NCBI RefSeq assembly: GCF_020442045.1
Contig: NZ_JAGRLA010000078.1
Location: forward strand, 1-33,445
From: Bauldia sp.
GTDB taxonomy: Bacteria > Pseudomonadota > Alphaproteobacteria > Rhizobiales > Kaistiaceae
DNA: 33,445 bases
Direction of reading: 5' to 3'
This document shows, one piece after another, positions 16,472 through 24,890 of the stretch. The position numbers and the translations under genes were made by a program. Position 1 is the first letter of the stretch. Every line of letters starts with the position of its first letter. Under the pieces are notes generated by a model. That model had not been told where the DNA came from, made no database searches, and saw nothing but the letters and a program-made list of their open reading frames with translations.

Positions 16472-18223
16472 TCAGTAGTGGCCGTTGGCCCGCATCAGGG
16501 CATCCACCCGGTTCTGGATATTCGCGAGAACCGGCTCCACAGACCTGTCGCCCGAGAGCAAGTCGTGAATCTCCTCCCCGGTGATCGCGATGATTTCGGA
16601 TATCTCGGGGATCGGCGGCCGCGGCCACATCTGCAGCAACCCGTTCTGTGCCATTTCCTCCACGGCAGCGATCATCGGCGACATGGCCCGGACCTCCGGG
16701 TCGGCGCCGACGCTGAAGCGGGGAAAGGCCAGGCTGCCGTTGGTGGCGTAGAGCTTCGCCGCACTCGGCGAGGTCAGCGACTGGAGCGCCACCCACACGT
16801 CGTCGACCCGGCCCGGATCGAGGTTGGCCGGTATCGCAAGCGCGTAGCCGCCGAGCGGCGCGATGGGCCGGCCGCGCGGACCGACCGGATGCGGCAGATA
16901 TCCGGTCCGCCGGAAGGCCGGCGAGGTCTCGTTCAGTTCGAACAACGAGGCAAGCAGCGAGTGGGAATAGGCGCAGGCGGCCTTGCCCTGGGCATAGGTG
17001 ATCGCGCGGTCGTACCAGGCCATTTCGAGGATGTTGGGTGGCGAATAGTCCTTGAGCTCCATGAGGTACTCGGCCGTCTCGCGGGCGGCGCCGGTGAGGA
17101 ACATCGGCCGCATCTGCTCGCCGCGCACGTGCTCGGCGTCATAGCCGCGCTGGCGTCGGCGCAGATCGACCACAGCTTGACCGAAGGCGCCGAGGATCAT
17201 GATGAAGGTGTGCCCGATCGGCGTGCCGCGGCCGCCGTTCCAGGCGATCCCGCTCAAGCCGGCTTCCGGCCGGTGCAGGGCGCGGGCGGCGGCGAGCATC
17301 TCCGATGCCGTAGCCGGCGGCTTCAATCCGGCATCGGCGAAGAGGTCCTTGCGATAGACCAGTATCTCCGCCGTGGTCATGATCGGGACGCCGTATTGCA
17401 CGCCCATGTATCGGCTGCTGGCCAGCGCCTCGGGATGGAAGTCCGCGAGATCGCCCCCGCCATCGCCAATCAGGTCGTCAAGTGGCAGCAGCAGGCCCCG
17501 CTGCGCCATTTCGCCGAACCACGGCAGGTCGCAGGCCACGATGTCGTATTTCGACCGCTTGAGCCGGCCGTTGTCGATCACTTCCGCCCGCAACCGGTCG
17601 ATCGACAGGGCGCGGCTGCGGATCTCGACTCCGAAGATCATCTCGAACTGCTTGCGCAGGGCGTTCATCGCCGTGAATGTCGGATCGGCATGAACCAGGA
17701 AGCGGATGCTCTTGCCGAGCGCCAGCTTGGTCTCCAGCACGGCCGGGGGAGGAACGACCCTCGGCGGCGGCGGTCCGGACAGCGCGACGGCGGAGGCAGG
17801 CTCCTCATCCTCGTCGGTGTCGATCAGGTCGTTCGTCGTCAGCACCTCGCGCATCCGCACGGCATAGTCCTGCCACCTTGCGAGCAGGTCAGCCGACGGA
17901 TGAAGCGAGAAGGATCGGCCGGTAGCGGTACGCGCGCGCTTGACGATCAACCCGCGCTTCCACATGTCGTTGATTCCCCGCATCGCGGTCGCAAACGCCA
18001 TGCCCGAGGCCGCCGCGAGAGCGGCACTGGTGACCAGGCGGCCGGCCAGGTGGCAGCGCATGAGATAGATCACCATCCGCATCTCGCGGTAGCCATGCTT
18101 GAGCGGCAGCGCCCGCTCGGCCGCGCTCTCAAGCTGCTCTGCCGCATCGAGGACGGCGTGCATTTCGCTCGGCGCCGCCTGGAACCGCTCCTCCTGACCG
18201 GTTTCATAGGGGCCTTCCGGCAT
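16472..18223 (-). CDS. Winged-helix regulator fused to a family-1 solute-binding-protein domain
   Basis: A 583-aa protein with two parts. Residues about 40-115 form a winged helix (HGYREMRMVIYLM, then LVTSAALAAASGMAFATAMRGINDMWKRGLI as helix-turn-helix, then a basic RARTATGRSFSL wing). An acidic and proline-rich linker follows (about 130-165). Residues about 170-583 are a complete family-1 ABC solute-binding-protein fold: IRFLVHADPTFTAMNALRKQFE, KYDIVACDLPWFGEMAQRGLLLPLDDL, GVPIMTTAEILVYRKDLFADAGLKPP and GGYALAIP. There is no signal peptide, so it should be cytoplasmic. The inferred role is a one-component regulator sensing an imported ligand. The start at 18223 has an AGGA upstream; an in-frame ATG at 18310 is possible but lacks a clear ribosome-binding site. 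It lies between two sugar ABC operons, which are its likely targets. Confidence 0.85.
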   Translation of the reverse strand: MPEGPYETGQEERFQAAPSEMHAVLDAAEQLESAAERALPLKHGYREMRMVIYLMRCHLAGRLVTSAALAAASGMAFATAMRGINDMWKRGLIVKRARTATGRSFSLHPSADLLARWQDYAVRMREVLTTNDLIDTDEDEEPASAVALSGPPPPRVVPPPAVLETKLALGKSIRFLVHADPTFTAMNALRKQFEMIFGVEIRSRALSIDRLRAEVIDNGRLKRSKYDIVACDLPWFGEMAQRGLLLPLDDLIGDGGGDLADFHPEALASSRYMGVQYGVPIMTTAEILVYRKDLFADAGLKPPATASEMLAAARALHRPEAGLSGIAWNGGRGTPIGHTFIMILGAFGQAVVDLRRRQRGYDAEHVRGEQMRPMFLTGAARETAEYLMELKDYSPPNILEMAWYDRAITYAQGKAACAYSHSLLASLFELNETSPAFRRTGYLPHPVGPRGRPIAPLGGYALAIPANLDPGRVDDVWVALQSLTSPSAAKLYATNGSLAFPRFSVGADPEVRAMSPMIAAVEEMAQNGLLQMWPRPPIPEISEIIAITGEEIHDLLSGDRSVEPVLANIQNRVDALMRANGHY

Positions 18224-18664
18224 GTTGCGGCGATCCTGTCGCCGCCCTGTTCCCCCGTGGTATCGCCGGACAGGTCTGTGACGGGGGCCGCTGGTAGCGC
18301 TGGATTTCATGAGGCGATTCGTAGCGAATATCGTCGGCGCCCGGCTAGGAAAATGTGACGGCGCCGGCCGGAGGCCAACGCTCGGCGGGTGCGAAGACAT
18401 CGCCCGGGCCGGAGCCTGTCGATCCGGTCCGACGAGGATCCCGACACCGATCCCGGCGGCTGACGCGATGTCGCCGACGCGCGGCGGCCCCGCCCTTCCA
18501 TCCTGCATCCCGCGAGGTGCCCTTGACGGATCGCGGTCCAGCCGCCGGTGCGGGTCGATCCGGCAATCAACTGACGCCTGGAAATTGAAGCCTGGAAATA
18601 AAAGAAACTTTCAATATTGCTGAAACTCGAAACAAAGCCTTCAATCGTTGCGGGAGGACGTTCA
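18224..18664. promoter_or_regulatory. Divergent promoter region (fusion regulator / RpiR operon)
   Basis: A 441-bp gap between divergent starts. The left two thirds are GC-rich and featureless. The right end (about 18590-18664) is AT-richer and carries repeated GAAAC/TTTC elements and the inverted repeat at 18609-18625. Upstream frames open on both strands but have no better start than those chosen. No gene is seen. Confidence 0.55.
18609..18625. promoter_or_regulatory. Putative RpiR operator TTTCA-N7-TGAAA
   Basis: TTTCA (18609-18613) and TGAAA (18621-18625) form an inverted repeat 40 bp upstream of the RpiR start, within a run of further GAAAC elements (18604-18608 and 18629-18633 region). 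GAAA/TTTC half-sites are common in RpiR/MurR operators. It contains the TTGCTGAA octamer shared with the 16299-16341 repeat. Autoregulation is likely but inferred. Confidence 0.5.
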
Positions 18665-19567
18665 ATGGCTGGCGACATCGATCCGATGCGAAGCCTTTCG
18701 GCACTGGCGATCTGCGGCACTGGCGCATTCGCCTCGCTTTCGGAATGGGTGATCAACAACCGGGACAGCGTTGCCGACATGCCGCTGGCGGAGGTCGCCG
18801 AGGCGGCCGGCGTCAGCGAGACGACCGTCTTCCGGCTGGCGCAACAAATCGGCTTCTCAGGCTACAGGGAGATGCGGGTCGCGCTCGCCGAGCTGCGCGG
18901 CGTGGCGCGGGGACAGAAGGTCTCCGAGCAGTGGATGAGCAAGGGCCACACGGATCCTTATTCGGCGGTCATCAACAACACGATCAACGTCCACTCGCAG
19001 ATGTTGCGCACCACGGCGGTCCTGGCCGAGCCGACCGCCTTGCGGGCCACCGTGAAAGCGATCCAGGAAGCCCGGGTCATCCAGATCTTCGGTTTCGGCA
19101 GTTCGACCGGTCCGGTCGTCGATCTCTATCAGCGGCTGATCCGCTTCGGCTATGTCACGAACCACTACAGCGACCCGCACATCCTCACCGCGGTGACGGC
19201 AAATCCGCCGGCCGGCTCGCTGTTTTTCGGCATCTCCTTCTCCGGCCAGTCAAAAGACGTCGTCGATGCCCTGACCTCCTCAAATCGGCAGGGCTTTCCG
19301 TCGGTTCTCATCACCAGCCATCCGGACTCGGCCGCCGGTCAGCTTGCCAAGGTGGTGCTCGGTTCCGCTCCGGCCGGCGCGGTGGGCGGCAGCGAAACGG
19401 TCGGCACCCGCATCTCCCAGCTGACGATCATCGAGATGATCTGCACCGGCCTGGCGCTGGAGCATCCCCGCAAGAACGAGTTCCTGCGCAACGCGGCGAT
19501 CATCGAGCGGGAGATCGAGAAGAAACGCGTGGCGGAACAGAGCCCGCCACGAACCGCAAGTGTCTAG
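18665..19567 (+). CDS. RpiR/MurR-family transcriptional regulator
   Basis: A 300-aa regulator. The N-terminal RpiR helix-turn-helix is at about 41-75 (LAEVAEAAGVSETTVFRLAQQIGFSGYREMR). The C-terminal sugar-isomerase (SIS) domain is at about 130-265, with phosphosugar-binding loops GFGSST (143-148) and SFSGQSKD (191-198). Such proteins sense a sugar phosphate and control a nearby catabolic operon. The ATG at 18665 is preceded by GGAGG 7 nt upstream. An upstream TTG in frame would overlap the putative operator and is rejected. It is the first gene of the plus-strand sugar operon, with the aldolase gene 17 nt downstream. The effector is probably a phosphate ester made by the FGGY kinase of the same operon. 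Confidence 0.93.
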   Translation: MAGDIDPMRSLSALAICGTGAFASLSEWVINNRDSVADMPLAEVAEAAGVSETTVFRLAQQIGFSGYREMRVALAELRGVARGQKVSEQWMSKGHTDPYSAVINNTINVHSQMLRTTAVLAEPTALRATVKAIQEARVIQIFGFGSSTGPVVDLYQRLIRFGYVTNHYSDPHILTAVTANPPAGSLFFGISFSGQSKDVVDALTSSNRQGFPSVLITSHPDSAAGQLAKVVLGSAPAGAVGGSETVGTRISQLTIIEMICTGLALEHPRKNEFLRNAAIIEREIEKKRVAEQSPPRTASV

Positions 19568-19584
19568 AAGATTCGGGTAGTTGA

Positions 19585-20223
19585 ATGACGAAATACGACG
19601 ACGCGCATATCAGGAAGGAAATCGTAGCGATTTGCAAGAAGATGGCCGGCGAACGCCTTGTCGCCGGCACCGAGGGCAATGTCAGCGCCCGCGCCGACGG
19701 CGGCACGGTGCTGATGACGCCCTCGGGCTACAACAAGGGCGACATTACCGAAGAGATGCTGGTCCGCCTGACGCCCGACGGTGAAGTCGTCGAGGGCGAC
19801 CTGACGCCGACCTCCGAAAAGTGGATGCATCTCGAGTTCTACAAGCAGCGCCCGAAGTCGCATGGCGTCGCCCATGGCCATCCGATCTTCTGCACGGCGT
19901 TCGCCGCGGCCCATCGCGACCTGCCGCATCCAGTGCTTCCCGAACTCGTTGCCGTGATCGGACAGATCGCCACCGTGCCCTACGGCCGGCCGTCATCGGC
20001 CAAGCTCGCCGAGGCCCTGGCTCCCTACGTCCTGCGCCACAACGTCTTCCTGCTCGAGAATCACGGCGCCACCGCTGTCGGATCCAGCGTGCGTGACGCC
20101 TTCCATCGCCTTCAGGTGGCCGAGGCTTATGCCAAGACCGTCTGGGCGGCCGAGACCCTCGGCGGGGTCAAGCCAATGACCATGGCGCAGGTCGCCGATC
20201 TGCCGTTGCCGTCCTTCGAATAG
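19585..20223 (+). CDS. Class II sugar-phosphate aldolase (fuculose-phosphate aldolase-like)
   Basis: A 212-aa zinc enzyme of the class II aldolase/adducin family. The zinc ligands are His97, His99 (AHGHP) and His160 (ENHGA). The catalytic Glu78 (PTSEKW) matches Glu73 of L-fuculose-1-phosphate aldolase, all offset by +5. Ribulose-5-phosphate 4-epimerases of the same fold carry Asp there, so aldolase activity is favoured. EGNVSAR (30-36) and PSGYNKGD are the usual phosphate and active-site loops. The expected reaction is cleavage of a ketose 1-phosphate to DHAP plus an aldehyde; a decarboxylase variant is an alternative. It lies between the RpiR regulator gene and a binding-protein gene, in an operon with an FGGY kinase. 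Confidence 0.88.
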   Translation: MTKYDDAHIRKEIVAICKKMAGERLVAGTEGNVSARADGGTVLMTPSGYNKGDITEEMLVRLTPDGEVVEGDLTPTSEKWMHLEFYKQRPKSHGVAHGHPIFCTAFAAAHRDLPHPVLPELVAVIGQIATVPYGRPSSAKLAEALAPYVLRHNVFLLENHGATAVGSSVRDAFHRLQVAEAYAKTVWAAETLGGVKPMTMAQVADLPLPSFE

Positions 20224-20265
20224 TCGAAGCCAACAAGAAACCAACCCAACCATGGGAGGATGACC

Positions 20266-21546
20266 ATGAAGAAGCTACTTCTCTCGACCACCGCCATCGC
20301 CTTGTCCGCAATATTCGCCGCCAGCGCAGACGCGGAGGACACCACGGTGACCTATCGCTCCTGGAGCCCGGTGATCCAGACCCTCCAGAAGATGGTCCAG
20401 TCGACCGAGGCCGCCATTCCCGGCATCAAGATCGATGTGAAGACCTTCAACTATCCGGAATACCTGGTCGACCTGCAGACCAGGGCGAATGCCGGCGAGA
20501 TGCCCGACATCGTCGGCCTGGAGCCTGGTGCGCTGACCCAGCAATACCGGGAATACCTGGCGCCGGCCCAGGACTGCGCCGCTTCGGTCTGGGGCGACGA
20601 CTGGCAGTCCAAATTCTATCCGCTGGCGATCGAGCAGGCGCGGCTCGGCAATCCGTCGGGCGACGAGAATTTCTACGGCCTGCCGGTCCTGACCCAGACG
20701 ATCAACCTCTGGTACACCGTGCCGGTCATGGAGGATCTCGGCCTCGCGCCGCCCACCACCTATGACGAGCTCAAGGCGCTCGCCGAAGCGGCGCGGGCGG
20801 CCGGCTACGCGCCGATGATGATCGGCGCGGGCGACGGCTGGATCCGGCGCGACGTCTATATGCAGCTGATCCACAACGTCGCGCCGGGCCTCATCTACAA
20901 GGCCGAGGCGGGCGAGGTTCCGTGGACCGACGAACGCTTCGTCGAGGCCATGCAGATCTGGAAGAACATGTTCGACGACGGCATCTTCCAGGACGGCGCG
21001 CTCGGCCTGTCACACTATCCCGGAGCGGTCGAGGTGATCGAGAGCGGCCGTGCCGCGACCTTCCCGATGGGTGCCTGGTGGCAGCAGCAGGCGGCCGTCG
21101 ACAATCCGACGCCGCTGTCGAAGAACCTCTCGGGCTACGCGGCCTTCAAGTTCCCGGACGTCACGGGCCAAGGCGCCCCGGACGACCTCCTGGGCGGCAT
21201 CGACGTCATGATCGGAATCTCCAAGGACGCCGACTATGACGCCGCCTGCAAGGTCCTCACCGACTGGATCGGCGGCGCCGGTGCGCAGACCCTGATCAAC
21301 ACCTTCAACGACCTGCCGGCCTTCGTCGGCCTGCGGCCCGAGAAGTTCGGCAGCGACAACCAGGAAGCCGTCTGGGACATGTTCACGAAGGAGTGGCTGC
21401 CGACGGTCAAGTATGCCCGTCAGCTCGCCTCGCCGGAGGTGAAGCAGGCCCTGGAGGACGCCCTCGCCGCCGTCGCCGCCGGCGACAAGACGCCGGAAGA
21501 GGGCATGGCGATGGTTCAGCAGGCCTACGATTCCAGCAAGGGCTGA
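20266..21546 (+). CDS. Sugar ABC transporter solute-binding protein (family 1)
   Basis: A 426-aa secreted binding protein. The signal peptide is residues 1-24 (MKKLLLSTTAIALSAIFAA..., cut near ADA|ED). Family-1 features are AGEMPDIVGLEPG, FYGLPVLTQTINLWYTVPVMEDLGL and a C-terminal helical region. Two ATGs occur (20260 and 20266); the second fits the GGGAGG at 20254-20259 with 6-nt spacing and gives the MKK start. It delivers the substrate of the plus-strand operon to the two permeases encoded downstream. It is not closely similar to the binding protein of the minus-strand operon, so the substrates may differ. Confidence 0.94.
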   Translation: MKKLLLSTTAIALSAIFAASADAEDTTVTYRSWSPVIQTLQKMVQSTEAAIPGIKIDVKTFNYPEYLVDLQTRANAGEMPDIVGLEPGALTQQYREYLAPAQDCAASVWGDDWQSKFYPLAIEQARLGNPSGDENFYGLPVLTQTINLWYTVPVMEDLGLAPPTTYDELKALAEAARAAGYAPMMIGAGDGWIRRDVYMQLIHNVAPGLIYKAEAGEVPWTDERFVEAMQIWKNMFDDGIFQDGALGLSHYPGAVEVIESGRAATFPMGAWWQQQAAVDNPTPLSKNLSGYAAFKFPDVTGQGAPDDLLGGIDVMIGISKDADYDAACKVLTDWIGGAGAQTLINTFNDLPAFVGLRPEKFGSDNQEAVWDMFTKEWLPTVKYARQLASPEVKQALEDALAAVAAGDKTPEEGMAMVQQAYDSSKG

Positions 21547-21576
21547 GGGAAAACCACCCTCGATTGACTTAGCGAA

Positions 21577-21604
21577 GCCGGCCGCGCCTCACGCCGCGGC
21601 CGGC
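21577..21604 (+). other. Intercistronic stem-loop between binding-protein and permease genes
   Basis: GCCGGCCGCG (21577-21586), an 8-nt loop, and CGCGGCCGGC (21595-21604) form a perfect 10-bp stem. It sits 31 nt after the binding-protein stop and 6 nt before the permease ATG, with no T-run. It likely stabilises the upstream mRNA, and it could also mask the permease ribosome-binding site. Confidence 0.75.
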
Positions 21605-21610
21605 CACCGG

Positions 21611-22525
21611 ATGAGGTCAGGTTTCGGGTCGATGCGCTTTCCCGCTCACACAGGCACCCAGGGGCTCACGTTCCTGCTCCCCGCTCTCGTCCTCTTCGCC
21701 ATCTTCGTCCTCTATCCCGCGTTCTACATATTCTATGCCGGGCTGTTCGAATGGGACGGCATCAACCAGGGCGTCTTTGTCGGCCTCGGCAACTTCCACC
21801 AGATATTCACCGATGACGGCCCGTTCTGGATCGCGATGCGGAACGCGCTCTACTGGGCGCCGCTGACGATCGTCATCCAGATGGTGCTCGGATTCCTGAT
21901 CGCCTTCCTGCTGGAAATCCGGACGCGCATGGTGCCGGTGTTCCGGGCGCTGTTCTACCTGCCGGCGATCGTCTCGCCGGTGGTCATCGGCATCGTCTGG
22001 CAACGCATCTACAATCCGTTCGGCGGCCTCTTGTCGGATATCGGCATCGCCACCGGCCTGCGCTTTCTTACCTTCTCCTTCCTCGCCAATACCCAGACCG
22101 CGATCTTCGCCGTCATCGTCGTGAACATCTGGCAGTGGATGGGATTCTCCATGCTGATGTACATCGCCGGGATGAAGGGGATCTCGCGCGAGGTGCTGGA
22201 AGCGGCGCGGCTCGACGGCATCACCACGCGGCAGACCGCGGTCCACGTCGTCTGGCCGATGCTCAGACACGTCCACCTGACACTGGTTCTGCTCGGCGTC
22301 ATCGGCACGCTGCAGACATTTCCGCTCATCTACATCATGACCAAGGGCGGACCGAACCACGCCACCGAAATGCTGCCGAACTATATCTTCCAGCAGGGAT
22401 TCATCCTCCAGAACATGGGATACGCCTCGGCGCTCTCCGTCGTGCTTCTCGTCCTGTCGCTCGGGCTCAGTGTCTTCCAGGTCAAGGTACTGGGCGCCCG
22501 CTTCTCCTTCGGGGGCCCGGCGTGA
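21611..22525 (+). CDS. Sugar ABC transporter permease (MalF type)
   Basis: A 304-aa inner-membrane protein with six helices (first about 17-40). The EAA loop EAARLDGITTRQTAVHVVWP (about 202-221) contacts the ATPase. LQTFPLIYIMTKGGPNHATEMLPNYIF is typical CUT1 MalF-like sequence. The ATG at 21611 has no clear ribosome-binding site and abuts the stem-loop. The alternative ATG at 21632 has GAGGTCAGG about 10 nt upstream, so the true start may be there. The stop overlaps the next permease start as GTGA. Confidence 0.93.
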   Translation: MRSGFGSMRFPAHTGTQGLTFLLPALVLFAIFVLYPAFYIFYAGLFEWDGINQGVFVGLGNFHQIFTDDGPFWIAMRNALYWAPLTIVIQMVLGFLIAFLLEIRTRMVPVFRALFYLPAIVSPVVIGIVWQRIYNPFGGLLSDIGIATGLRFLTFSFLANTQTAIFAVIVVNIWQWMGFSMLMYIAGMKGISREVLEAARLDGITTRQTAVHVVWPMLRHVHLTLVLLGVIGTLQTFPLIYIMTKGGPNHATEMLPNYIFQQGFILQNMGYASALSVVLLVLSLGLSVFQVKVLGARFSFGGPA

Positions 22526-23355
22526 TCCGGGTTCCGGCGATCACCCGGCGGCTCGCCACCGCTTTCCTGACCGCGCTCGCCGCCGTCTGGATGGTGCCGG
22601 TCGCGATGATGCTCGCGGTCGCCCTCACGCCGCCGGAAAAGCGCGTGAGCGGCTTCGGCGGGCTGCTGGTCGACGACGTCAGCCTGCGCAACTTCGGAAT
22701 CGTCTTTGCGGATGCGCCGATCCTCCACCACCTCTTCAACAGCCTGGTCATCACGCTGACTTCGGTGGTGCTGGTCGTGCTGTTCGGGGCGATGGCGGCG
22801 TATGCCTTCGCGCGGATGAGGATCCCGGGAAAGAATCTCTGGTTCTTTCTGCTGATCACGACCCTGATGCTGCCGGTGCCGACCCTGATCGTTCCGCTCT
22901 TCCAGATCAACAAGTCGCTCGGCCTGCTCGACACCTATCTTGGATTGATCCTGCCATACACCGCGCTTGGACTGCCCTTCGCCATCATCATCCTGCGCGG
23001 CTTCTTCGAGGCCCTGCCGCTGGAGCTCGAGGAAGCGGCCCGGCTCGACGGCGTGTCGCAGCCGCGGATCTTCTGGTTCATCGCCCTGCCCCTGAGCTGG
23101 CCGGCGCTCACGGTCGTCGTGATCTTCCAGTTCATGACCAGCTTCAACGAGTTCGTGCTGGCCCTGGTGACGATGGACAGCGACGCGCTCAAGCCGCTCA
23201 GCCTCGTGCCGCTGGTCTATAGCGGGCAGTTCTTCACCCAGCCGGGCGCCATGTTCGCGATTCTGACGCTCATCACCGTGCCGGTCGTGGTGGTCTACTT
23301 CGCCATGCAGAAGTTCATGATCAGCGGGCTGACGACGGGGGCGGTGAAAGGATGA
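22522..23355 (+). CDS. Sugar ABC transporter permease (MalG type)
   Basis: A 277-aa inner-membrane protein starting at GTG (22522), which overlaps the upstream stop as GTGA. The open frame extends about 390 nt further upstream, but that part lies inside the other permease gene. It has six helices, the EAA loop EAARLDGVSQPRIFWFIALP (about 172-191) and the family C terminus ISGLTTGAVKG. The stop overlaps the kinase start by 4 nt (ATGA). Confidence 0.94.
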   Translation: MIRVPAITRRLATAFLTALAAVWMVPVAMMLAVALTPPEKRVSGFGGLLVDDVSLRNFGIVFADAPILHHLFNSLVITLTSVVLVVLFGAMAAYAFARMRIPGKNLWFFLLITTLMLPVPTLIVPLFQINKSLGLLDTYLGLILPYTALGLPFAIIILRGFFEALPLELEEAARLDGVSQPRIFWFIALPLSWPALTVVVIFQFMTSFNEFVLALVTMDSDALKPLSLVPLVYSGQFFTQPGAMFAILTLITVPVVVVYFAMQKFMISGLTTGAVKG

Positions 23356-24890
23356 GCCCGCATCCGGAACGCATTGCGTTGCTCGGGCTCGACATAGGCA
23401 CGACAAGCTGCAAGGTCATTTGCTACGCCGCCAACGGCGAACGGATCGCCGAGGCGGCAACCGGCTATGCGGTCTCGATGCCACGTCCGGGCTGGGCCGA
23501 GCTCGACCCGGCGGACGTCCTCGGCGCGGTGCGGCAGGTGCTGGCCGGGGTTGCGCCGGCCCTCGGGCGATTCGAGCGGCTGGCAATGGCGATTGCGGCT
23601 CAGGGCGAAGCCTTCGTCCTGGTGGATGCAGCGGGCGAGCCACTCGCGCCCGCTCCGGTGAGCGTCGACATGCGCGGCCGCGAGGCGATTGCCGCGCTGA
23701 ATGCCGTTCCCGCCGCGGCCCGCGCGGCCAGGGAGGCGGGCCAGGAGCTTACCTCGCTCACCAGTCTCGCCAAGCTCCTGTGGTTCCGCGATGCGCCGGA
23801 TGATCTGCTGGGACGGACCGAAAAGGCGCTCTGCGTCGGTGAATTCGTAGCCCGCTACTTCGGCCTCGTACCGGTCATGGATCACTCGATGGCGGCCCGT
23901 ACAGGGCTGCTCGACGTGCCAAGGAGAGACTGGTCGGCGGAGTTGCTTGCCGCCGCCGGGCTGCCGCGCGACCTCCTGCCGGCGGTCGCGCCTTCGGGGT
24001 CCTATGTCGGTACGGTGCCGCGGCAAAGGACGGCGGAATTGGGCCTTTCCCTTCCGATAGAGGTCTATACCGGCGGGCATGACCAGGCCTGCGCCATGCT
24101 CGGCGCCGGCGTCACCGACGCGACGACAGCGCTCTACTCGATCGGCACGACCGAGGCGATAGGTGTCCCGACCCGTGACGTCACCGTCGACCTGTCGTCG
24201 CTGCATATCCTGCCCTACCCGCATGTGGTCGAGGGAACCCTGGTTCTCCTGTTCGGCAGTCAGCATGGCGGCCGCGTGCTGCCCTGGCTTGGCGGATTGC
24301 TCGGGCGGGATGGGGCGATCGTGCCCGAAACCCCGCCCGCGCGGCCCTCAAGCCTGACGGTCGTGCCGCATATGGCGGGGACCGGAACCGTGCTTGCCGC
24401 CGACCGCGCCAGGGCGACGATCCACGGGCTCGGCTACGACACGACGCCGGACGAGCTGATCCTGGCAACGCTCGAGGGCGTGACGATGGAACAGGCGCTG
24501 GGACTGAAGCGCCTGATCGGCAAGGGGTTCGGGATAGCCGGGTTGCGGGCGGTCGGCGGCGGCGCGCGATCCGACTCGTGGATGCAGATGAAGGCCGACA
24601 TCATCGGCCTGCCGATCGACTGTCTCGAAGAGCCAGATACCGCCTGCGCCGGCGCCGCGGTTCTGGCTGGCCTCGGCGCCGGCGTCTTCGCCTCGGCCGA
24701 AGAGGCCGCGGGCCGTCTCGTCACCATCCGCGGGCGTTTCGCGCCGCGCCGGGAATGGCACGCGGTCTATGCGCGGAAGCTCGCGCTCTACGAAGCGACC
24801 TATCGTGCCACGGCTGGCCTCCAGCCACTCCAGGAGGATATCGAGGACGCCGTCGCGCGTCTTGACTGCGTAACGAAGGGAATCGAATGA
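23352..24890 (+). CDS. FGGY-family carbohydrate kinase
   Basis: A 512-aa ATP-dependent sugar kinase of the xylulokinase/fuculokinase type. The ATPase-fold phosphate loop 1 is LGLDIGTTSCK (11-21). The catalytic base is Asp244 in GGHDQACAMLGAG (241-253). A second nucleotide loop is SIGTTEA (263-269), and the adenine-site motif is AVGGGARSDSWMQMKADIIGLP. The length is normal. The substrate is probably a ketose, given the aldolase gene in the same operon; phosphorylation at C1 would give the aldolase substrate, though xylulokinase-like C5 phosphorylation cannot be excluded. It overlaps both neighbouring genes by 4 nt. Confidence 0.92.
   Translation: MSPHPERIALLGLDIGTTSCKVICYAANGERIAEAATGYAVSMPRPGWAELDPADVLGAVRQVLAGVAPALGRFERLAMAIAAQGEAFVLVDAAGEPLAPAPVSVDMRGREAIAALNAVPAAARAAREAGQELTSLTSLAKLLWFRDAPDDLLGRTEKALCVGEFVARYFGLVPVMDHSMAARTGLLDVPRRDWSAELLAAAGLPRDLLPAVAPSGSYVGTVPRQRTAELGLSLPIEVYTGGHDQACAMLGAGVTDATTALYSIGTTEAIGVPTRDVTVDLSSLHILPYPHVVEGTLVLLFGSQHGGRVLPWLGGLLGRDGAIVPETPPARPSSLTVVPHMAGTGTVLAADRARATIHGLGYDTTPDELILATLEGVTMEQALGLKRLIGKGFGIAGLRAVGGGARSDSWMQMKADIIGLPIDCLEEPDTACAGAAVLAGLGAGVFASAEEAAGRLVTIRGRFAPRREWHAVYARKLALYEATYRATAGLQPLQEDIEDAVARLDCVTKGIE

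Noticed and set aside
16451..18358. 635-codon plus-strand frame opposite the fusion regulator
   Set aside because: Antisense shadow; the minus-strand frame shows two recognisable domains and the plus-strand one shows none.
18224..18508. N-terminal extension of the fusion regulator to 18508
   Set aside because: The extra 95 residues are low-complexity Arg/Pro/Ser sequence without a ribosome-binding site; the ATG at 18223 is better supported.
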